A stretch of DNA of 64,000 bases. Source: Mesostigma viride. Lineage: Eukaryota > Streptophyta > Mesostigmatophyceae > Mesostigmatales > Mesostigmataceae. Positions 57,247 through 64,000 of the stretch are shown one piece after another (within the stretch, counting starts at the first letter, position 1; every line of letters begins with the position of its first letter). The stretch spans positions 1,214,076-1,278,075 of the forward strand of contig RPFO01000579.1 in NCBI GenBank assembly GCA_009746045.1, written 5' to 3'. Below the pieces are notes generated by a model that was not told the origin of the DNA, did no database searches, and saw only the letters and a program-made list of their open reading frames with translations. Both the position numbers and the translations under genes were made by a program.

Positions 57247-60119
57247 TGCGCAAGCGTCATCAAGGATCTGTACTAGCTGCTCGCTCGCATGTGATCCCCC
57301 TGGTGCGCTCCGATCATCGCATCGTCACCGCCCGCATCCGCCTGCGATTCCCCTCGCCCTTTCGTAAGCACGTGGCACCACCTGATTTGCGCACACTTCA
57401 GTTGCTCGAGAAATCTGACGACGCTCTGGAGGACTTCCCTGAAAAACGCGCCCACAAGCGCGCCGCAGAGGCGTTCGTCGACGCGCTGGACATCCCGGCC
57501 AGCCACGCCCAGCTGTTCGCTGCCGGCCCGGCATCGGCCCTTCGGCACCTCGCTGACAAGCTGCCCGCGGCCGGGGCCCTACTGCCCCCCCGCCGCCCGC
57601 CCCGCTTCACCAGCCTGCACCGGCTCCCCGCCGTCATCCAGGCCCGGCAAGCCCTGCGCGACAACAGCGACCCCGCCCGCTACGCCCGCCTCAAAGCCGA
57701 TTACCACTCGGCCATCCGGCAGGCGACCAAGGAGCAGGAGGACCTTCATGTCCGCGAGTACTTCGCCCACCTCAAGGACCAGCACGGCAAGTACGCCTGG
57801 ACCCGCCTGCGTCACGCCCAACGGCCCGCCGGCGGCGCGCAGCCGGCGCCGCGGACGCTCTCTGGCTCACCGCAGCAGCAGCTCGACCAGTGGTATTCCT
57901 CCCAGTCCCGGCTGCTCGGCGCCCCCCCGCCGCCTCCGCCGCTTGGCCCTCTGGCGGCCGCACGCCTGGCAGTAGCACCGGCGGACGTCCCTGCGCCGCC
58001 CACGCCGCCCGCCGCTGAGCAGGACTACACGTACCCAGCCCTGACGGAACCCCTGGCCGACCCCAACGAGCTCCCGCCGTTCACCGAGCTCGAGCTGAGC
58101 ACCGCCGCCAAGCAACTCCGCTTCTATGCCGCCGTTGGACCTGACCAGCTCCCAGCCCCGGTGATTAAGCTGACGGCGCTCACGGGGTTCCTGCTTGACG
58201 TCTGCAACCGGATCCTGCTTGCCGACGCGCCGCCGATTCCTGAGTGGCAGCACAGCTACCGTATTATGCTGTACAAAAACAAAGGTTCCCCTGACGACCC
58301 CGCCAACTACAGAGGAGTCTGCATCCAGAGCGCCGCACTTAAGTTGTTCATGCGCATGATCCTCAACCGCCTTCGTTCTGCTCTCGACTGTCACCTTGGG
58401 GAAAGTCAAATGGGCTTCCGTCCTGGGCGCAACACCGTCATGGCCATCTTCGTCGCGCGTCGCCTCTTCGAGGAAATCGCTCTCCTGCAACCTGGTGAGT
58501 TTCCCGCCATCCTGATCTTCGTCGACTTCATCAAGGCTTTTGATTCTGTCCTCTGGGACGCTCTATGGGCTGTACTTGCTCGCGCTCGCGTCCCCACTCC
58601 CCTGATTACCGTCATCCGCACGCTGTATGAGGGGTCGACCACTTCGGTGCGCACTCAACACGGCATTACCCCGCCCTGCCCACTGCAGACCGGCGTCTGG
58701 CAGGGTTGCGTCCTGTCGCCGTACCTGTTTATTATTGTAGTGGATTATGTTATGCGCCAGGCACGTGCTCGCTTTGCTAGCATTGCAGGCCGTGCCCCTG
58801 GCCTAGCGATCACGAACGAGCTTGGGGAAGGGGGGCCGACTAACAAGCAGAATTTACTAGCTGACCTCATTTATGCCGACGACATCACGCTCATCGAGAA
58901 GCCGGAGTCTGCCCAACTTTGGCTGGACTGCCTGGCGCTCGAGGCTCGGGCGGTTGGTCTAGAAATCAGCCCCAAAACGGAGGCCCTGGCCCTCGGCATG
59001 GCAGGGCCCCCACCCACACTCCGCCTCTTAGACGATGCCGAGGTCAACTACCCTCCTTCAGGCCGCTTCAAGCTGCTCGGCAGTTGGCTTCCCGACTGCG
59101 AGGACGACATGACGACACGGATCGGCATGGCGTGGGCGCACCTCCATGACCACCGCCGCTGGTGGAGCAACCCCGCCCTACCCCGGATCGTCAAGCGTGA
59201 CCTCTTCAAGGTCGTCATTCTGACGATCCTGACCTACGGCGCCGAGACGTGGACACTGATGCAGGAGCTGGAGCAACGACTCGACGGCGCCGTCACCAAG
59301 ATGCTGCGCAAGGCCCTTAACATCCCCTTTGGTTTGCACATTAGTAATGAGGATTTGTACGCTGATTTGCCCTATGTTTCCCACATTATTAGGCACAGGC
59401 GCCTGGGCCTAGCCGGGCACCTGGCCCGCACAGATCAGGTAGATACATCAGATAGACTAGCTGGCACCAAGCCCGCCCAGCCTGGGCGATATGTCCTCAC
59501 CTGGCGTGCCCCCGGCCGCGCGCGGCAGGGCCGCCACCCGTGGACTTTTCGTGATAGACTCGGCATGGACATGTGCTACACTAGACGTGACGGGCTCACC
59601 CCCGGGCAGCCTCCTGGTTTGTCTGTAATATGGAGGCAGATGGTGCGCAAGGATAGATGGCAAGTAGTGATGAAGGAGACCACCCCCAAGCCTGTGGGGG
59701 CTCCGCGTGTGACCAAGTATGGCATTCATAGCGATTCGGGCCGCGGTGCCCACACCCCTGTAACTAGGACCTAGATAGCTTATACCATCCATTCCATCCC
59801 ATGTTCCCCTCCCACTGAGGACTTATGCTCACGTGACGCAGTCACGTGTCTATTAATTATTTATTAATTAATTAATGGAGGCAGATGGTGCGCAAGGATA
59901 GATGGCAAGTAGTGATGAAGGAGACCACCCCCAACTGAGCCTGTGGGGGCTCCGCGTGTGACCAAGTATGGCATTCATAGCGATTTGGGCCGCGGTGCCC
60001 ACACCCCTGTAACTAGGACCTAGATAGCTTATACCATCCATTCCATCCCATGTTCCCCTCCCACTGATCGAGGACTTATGCTCACGTGACGCAGTCACGT
60101 GTCTATAAATTAATTAATT
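56128..60119 (+). mobile_element. LINE-A copy A1, longest copy, with target duplication
   Basis: Non-LTR retrotransposon with an APE-type endonuclease and reverse transcriptase. AATATGGTAGCT occurs at 56116-56127 and again at 60120-60131, flanking the whole unit. The site is inside A3, so A1 inserted into an older relative. The 3' end is present twice in tandem: the first terminus is at about 59765-59865, then the last 235 bp is repeated (59875-60110). Both copies end in the hairpin CACGTGACGCAGTCACGTG and TTAA-type tails. Confidence 0.88.
57246..59774 (+). CDS. LINE-A reverse transcriptase ORF
   Basis: 842 codons from the ATG at 57246. Begins with the end of the endonuclease (VIPLVRSDHRIVTARIRLRF), then a linker, then reverse transcriptase: YRIMLYKNKGSPDDPANYRG, GFRPGRNTVMAIFVARRLFE, FVDFIKAFDSVLWDALW (first Asp, about residue 427), GVWQGCVLSPYLFIIVVDYV and LIYADDITLIEKPES (YADD at 58872-58883, about residue 543), then the thumb LLGSWLPDCEDDMTTRIGMA. 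The C-terminus ILTYGAETWTL, TKMLRKALNIPFGL and RRLGLAGHLARTDQ is typical of many LINE clades. There is no RNase H domain. It is intact apart from the upstream frameshift, so it is the best candidate for a recently active source copy. Confidence 0.92.
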   Translation: MRKRHQGSVLAARSHVIPLVRSDHRIVTARIRLRFPSPFRKHVAPPDLRTLQLLEKSDDALEDFPEKRAHKRAAEAFVDALDIPASHAQLFAAGPASALRHLADKLPAAGALLPPRRPPRFTSLHRLPAVIQARQALRDNSDPARYARLKADYHSAIRQATKEQEDLHVREYFAHLKDQHGKYAWTRLRHAQRPAGGAQPAPRTLSGSPQQQLDQWYSSQSRLLGAPPPPPPLGPLAAARLAVAPADVPAPPTPPAAEQDYTYPALTEPLADPNELPPFTELELSTAAKQLRFYAAVGPDQLPAPVIKLTALTGFLLDVCNRILLADAPPIPEWQHSYRIMLYKNKGSPDDPANYRGVCIQSAALKLFMRMILNRLRSALDCHLGESQMGFRPGRNTVMAIFVARRLFEEIALLQPGEFPAILIFVDFIKAFDSVLWDALWAVLARARVPTPLITVIRTLYEGSTTSVRTQHGITPPCPLQTGVWQGCVLSPYLFIIVVDYVMRQARARFASIAGRAPGLAITNELGEGGPTNKQNLLADLIYADDITLIEKPESAQLWLDCLALEARAVGLEISPKTEALALGMAGPPPTLRLLDDAEVNYPPSGRFKLLGSWLPDCEDDMTTRIGMAWAHLHDHRRWWSNPALPRIVKRDLFKVVILTILTYGAETWTLMQELEQRLDGAVTKMLRKALNIPFGLHISNEDLYADLPYVSHIIRHRRLGLAGHLARTDQVDTSDRLAGTKPAQPGRYVLTWRAPGRARQGRHPWTFRDRLGMDMCYTRRDGLTPGQPPGLSVIWRQMVRKDRWQVVMKETTPKPVGAPRVTKYGIHSDSGRGAHTPVTRT

Positions 60120-60158
60120 AATATGGTAGCTGTCTATCTGATGTGCTGTCTATCTGAT
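60120..60158. other. LINE-A junction with short target duplications
   Basis: Contains the right-hand AATATGGTAGCT duplication of A1 and GTCTATCTGAT at 60148-60158, the left duplication of A2, repeated also at 60132-60142. It is the only separator between two tail-to-tail LINE-A copies. Confidence 0.8.
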
Positions 60159-62457
60159 TAATTAATTAATTAATTTATAGACACGTGACTGCGTCACGTG
60201 AGCATAAGTCCTCAGTGGGAGGGGAACATGGGATGGAATGGATGGTATAAGCTATCTAGGTCCTAGTTACAGGGGTGTGGGCACCGCGGCCCGAATCGCT
60301 ATGAATGCCATACTTGGTCACACGCGGAGCCCCCACAGGCTTGGGGGTGGTCTCCTTCATCACTACTTGCCATCTATCCTTGCGCACCATCTGCCTCCAT
60401 ATTACAGACAAACCAGGAGGCTGCCCGGGGGTGAGCCCGTCACGTCTAGTGTAGCACATGTCCATGCCGAGTCTATCACGAAAAGTCCACGGGTGGCGGC
60501 CCTGCCGCGCGCGGCCGGGGGCACGCCAGGTGAGGACATATCGCCCAGGCTGGGCGGGCTTGGTGCCAGCTAGTCTATCTGATGTATCTACCTGATCTGT
60601 GCGGGCCAGGTGCCCGGCTAGGCCCAGGCGCCTGTGCCTAATAATGTGGGAAACATAGGGCAAATCAGCGTACAAATCCTCATTACTAATGTGCAAACCA
60701 AGGGGGATGTTAAGGGCCTGGCGCAGCATCTTGGTGACGGCGCCGTCGAGTCGTTGCTCCAGCTCCTGCGTCAGTGTCCACGTCTCGGCGCCATAGGTCA
60801 GGATCGTCAGAATGACGACCTTGAAGAGGTCACGCTTGACGATCCGGGGTAGGGCGGGGTTGCTCCACCAGCGGCGGTGGTCATGGATATGCGCCCACAC
60901 CATGCCGATCCGTGTCGTCATGTCGTCCTCGCAGTCGGGAAGCCAACTGCCGAGCAGCTTGAAGCGGCCTGAAGGAGGGTAGTTGACCTCGGCATCGCCT
61001 AAGAGGCGGAGTGTGGGTGTGGGCCCTGCCATGCCGAGGGCCAGGGCCTCCGTTTTGGGGCTGATTTCTAGACCAACCGCCCGAGCCTCGAGCGCCAGGC
61101 AGTCTAGCCAAAGTTGGGCAGACTCCGGCTTCTCGATGAGCGTGATGTCGTCGGCATAAATGAGGTCAGCTAGTAAATTCTGCTTGTTAGTCGGCCCCCC
61201 TTCCCCAAGCTCGTTCGTGATCGCTAGGCCAGGGGCACGGCCTGCAATGCTAGCAAAGCGAGCACGTGCCCATGGCGCATAACATAATCCACGACAATAA
61301 TAAACAGGTACGGCGACAGGACGCAACCCTGCCAGACGCCGGTCTGCAGTGGGCAGGGCGGGGTAATGCCGTGTTGAGTGCGCACCGAAGTGGTCGAACC
61401 CTCATACAGCGTGCGGATGACGGTAATCAGGGGAGTGGGGACGCGAGCGCGAGCAAGTACAGCCCATAGAGCGTCCCAGAGGACAGAATCAAAAGCCTTG
61501 ATGAAGTCGACAAAGATCAGGATGGCGGGAAACTCGCCAGGTTGCAGGAGAGCGATTTCCTCGAAGAGGCGACGCGCGACGAAGATGGCCATGACGGTGT
61601 TGCGCCCAGGACGGAAGCCCATTTGACTTTCCCCAAGGTGACAGTCGAGAGCAGAACGAAGGCGGTTGAGGATCATGCGCATGAACAACTTGAGTGCGGC
61701 GCTCTGGATGCAGACTCCTCTGTAGTTGGCGGGGTCGTCAGGGGAACCTTTGTTTTTGTACAGCATAATCCGGTAGCTGTGCTGCCACTCAGGAATCGGC
61801 GGCGCGTCGGCAAGCAGGATCCGGTTGCAGACGTCAAGCAGGAACCCCGTGAGCGCCGTCAGCTTAATCACCGGGGCTGGGAGCTGGTCAGGTCCAACGG
61901 CGGCGTATCTAGAAGCGGAGTTGCTTGGCGGCGGTGCTCAGCTCGAGCTCGGTGAACGGCGGGAGCTCGTTGGGGTCGGCCAGGGGTTCCGTCAGGGCGG
62001 GGTACGTGTAGTCCTGCTCAGCGGCGGGCGGCGTGGGCGGCGCAGGGATGTCCGCAGGCGCTACTGCCAGGCGTGCGGCCGCCAGAGGGCCAAGCGGCGG
62101 AGGCGGCGGGGGGGCGCCGAGCAGCCGGGACTGGGAGGAATACCACTGGTCGAGCTGCTGCTGCGGTGAGCCAGAGAGCGTCCGCGGCGCCGGCTGCGCG
62201 CCGCCGGCGGGCCGTTGGGCGTGACGCAGGCGGGTCCAGGCGTACTTGCCGTGCTGGTCCTTGAGGTGGGCGAAGTACTCGCGGACATGAAGGTCCTCCT
62301 GCTCCTTGGTCGCCTGCCGGATGGCCGAGTGGTAATCGGCTTTGAGGCGGGCGTAGCGGGCGGGGTCGTTGTTGTCGCGCAGGGCTTGCCGGGCCTGGAT
62401 GACGGCGGGGAGCCGGTGCAGGCTGGTGAAGCGGGGCGGGCGGCGGGGGGGCAGCAG
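60159..62457 (-). mobile_element. LINE-A copy A2, 5'-truncated, 11-bp target duplication
   Basis: Minus orientation with 3' TTAA-type tail at 60159-60178, hairpin at 60179-60200 and 5' truncation corresponding to A1 about 57585. GTCTATCTGAT at 60148-60158 and 62458-62468 flanks it exactly. Nearly identical to A1, so it is young. The reverse transcriptase ORF is broken by a 2-nt insertion at about 61272 (CCATGG for CCAGG-like sequence) and by an indel with stop near 61908. Confidence 0.92.
60256..61871 (-). pseudogene. LINE-A A2 reverse transcriptase, frameshifted
   Basis: Two overlapping frames (61871-61224 and 61326-60256) together equal A1 residues from the fingers domain to the C-terminus. 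FVDFIKAFDSVLWDALWAVL and GVWQGCVLSPYLFIIVV are in the first; LIYADDITLIEKPES and the C-terminal region are in the second. The 2-nt insertion lies between the VMRH and ARARFAS points. All catalytic residues remain, so a single repair would restore the frame. I infer very recent inactivation. Confidence 0.85.
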
Positions 62458-63492
62458 GTCTATCTGATGAGCTAGTCTATCTGATGTGTCTAAATGATCT
62501 GTGCGGGCCAGGTGCCCGGCTAGGCCCAGGCGCCTCAGTGTGCCTAAGAATGTGGGATCGAAACATAGGGCAAATCAGCGTACAAAGCCTCATTAATTAA
62601 TTAATTAAACTCGTGCTCCCGTTGGGGAGTCACGGAGCACCGAAGTGCTTTTAATCCCTGTGTGTGCACAACAGGAGAAAGGGCAGAGACCCCCAGTCTC
62701 CTTCATGCCAAAGGCATGCCACAGCTGCATTCGGGCGCCTCATTACTAATGTGCAAACCAAAGGGGATGTTAAGGGCCTTGCGCAGCATCTTTGTGATGT
62801 TGCCGTCGAGTCGTTGCTCCAGCTCCTGCGTCAGTGTCCAGGTCTGAGTCGGCGCCGTAGGTCAGGATCGTCAGAATGACGACCTTGAAGAGGTCACGCT
62901 TGACGATCCGGGGTAGGGCGGGGTTGCTCCACCTCATCCGCGCGGCCGTGGTCATGGAGTTGCACCAATGCCATGCCTAGCCATGTCGTCAGGTCGTCCT
63001 CGCAGTCAGAAAGCCAACTGCCGATCGAGCAGCTTGAAGCGGCCTGAAGGAGGGTAGTTGACCTCGGTGTCATCTACTAAGAGGCGGAGTGGGGGCGGGG
63101 GCCGGCGGCCATGCCGAGGGCCAGGGCCTCCGTTTTGGGGCTGATTTCTAGACCAACAGCCCAAGCCTCCAGCGCCAGGCAGTCGACCAGCCAAAGTTGG
63201 GCAGACTCCGGCTTCTCGATGAGCGTGATGTCGTCGGCATAAATGAGGTCAGCTAGTAAATTCTGCTTGTTAGTCGGCCCCCCTTCCCCAAGCTCGTTCG
63301 TGATCACTAGGCCAGGGGCACGGCCTGCGATGCTAGCAAAGCGAGCACGTGCCTGGCGCATAACATAATCCACGACAATAATAAACAGGTACGGCGACAG
63401 GACGCAAACCTGCCAGACGCCGGTCTGCAGTGGACATGGCGGGGTAAAGCTGTGTTGAGTGCGCACCGAAGTGGTCGACCCCTCACACATGT
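62458..63492 (-). mobile_element. LINE-A copy A5, older, interrupted by element C
   Basis: Minus orientation; 5' end at about 63492 in the RT region (CEGSTTSVRTQHSFTPPCPL). Contains LIYADDITLIEKPES (63077-63532 frame) and the C-terminal part to about 62470, where A2 begins. It shares the extra 4-nt insertions of A4 (CCTCAGTGTGCC; GGGATCGAAAC) and has others of its own. The frame is broken in several places. Confidence 0.85.
62596..62736 (-). mobile_element. Element C copy 3, 9-bp target duplication
   Basis: GCCTCATTA at 62587-62595 and 62737-62745 flanks a 141-bp, strongly 5'-truncated copy: TTAA-type tail, ACTCGTGCTCCCGTTGGGGA, GAAGTGCTTTTAATCCCTGT and GGCAGAGACCCCC. Inserted in A5. Confidence 0.92.
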
Positions 63493-63494
63493 TG

Positions 63495-64000
63495 AGCACA
63501 TGCACGCCAGCAAATGCCACCACCGACTGCATTTAGTCTGACCACCGGCGTCCCGCTTAAAAGTCGATACAGAGACAAGAGCAGCAATGACTGCCCTCTT
63601 TGTCTCGTAGAGACGTCAGCCTAGTAGTGCCTGATGCCAGCTGACAACGCCCTGTACCAAGCTCACCCAAGGCTCTTCGCTAAGTAAGGCAGCATTCTTG
63701 AAAACGTCCCAACGAACAGAAGCGAGCTGCAAGTAGTGGCAGTCCTTGCCACGCATGGTCTTATTCTAATCAGACACCTGTGCTTTAGGCACGCTGAATC
63801 GAACGCGCATTACAGAGGCACATGAAAGAAAGAAAGAAATCATGAATGAATGAACGCATGAATGAATGTGTGGGCACTGCTGCAGCAATGAGTGTCTCTT
63901 AAGGCCCCTCCATTGCGCGCATACTCTGCCGATACACCCATTCCAGGATGGCTGTGGCAAGCCCAGTACCAATCCTGCACCCACTATCCAATATACTATC
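63495..64000. other. No gene recognised
   Basis: Right-hand flank of the LINE cluster. Short AAAG and GAATGAAT runs lie at 63825-63870. No coding signal. Confidence 0.4.

Overview
This is eukaryotic nuclear DNA. Three protein-coding genes are split by canonical GT-AG introns, the exons are GC-rich, and most of the remainder is minisatellites, microsatellites and non-LTR retrotransposons. One gene is a PPP1R42/LRRC67-type leucine-rich-repeat protein, a family known from cilia and centrosomes, and another looks like a stand-alone TOG domain. A flagellated protist, most likely an alga with a large repeat-rich genome, fits best. The lineage cannot be fixed from sequence alone.

Layout. 1-5 kb: decayed minus-strand gag-integrase LTR-type retroelement. 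5.6-6.5 kb: LINE-A relics. 7.2-8.1 kb: minisatellites. 8.5-18.4 kb: PPP1R42-like gene on the minus strand, nine exons, nearly every intron with its own minisatellite. 19.3-31.9 kb: minus-strand gene of seven phase-compatible exons totalling 269 codons, best read as one HEAT/TOG domain; a foldback element (22.3-23.9 kb) carrying a small gene lies in its longest intron. 32.9-38.1 kb and 49.2-52.8 kb: two plus-strand paralogues of the sulfotransferase-like P-loop family, each with exons of 197, 223, 132 and about 225 nt. They are separated by a graveyard of LINE-B, ORF1-only and LINE-A elements. 52.9-63.5 kb: nested LINE-A copies (A1-A5) and short element C insertions, several with exact target-site duplications.

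The most unusual signal is shared by all four split genes. Beside many exons, short pieces that span the exon edge (the last or first 15-60 exon bases plus the adjoining splice site) recur as degenerate copies inside the neighbouring intron, often several times at 50-200 bp spacing. Some keep a usable GT or AG and some have lost it. In at least one intron a minisatellite grows directly out of such a copy. This looks like intron growth by repeated local duplication of splice junctions. A second genome-wide habit is that low-complexity arrays inside these genes have the pyrimidine-rich strand as the sense strand. A third is that the retroposons end in a short perfect hairpin followed by an AT tail.

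The TOG-like gene and the first sulfotransferase-like gene are divergent with 921 bp between their start codons. No operon-type cooperation is implied. No rRNA, CRISPR array or convincing intact tRNA was seen.
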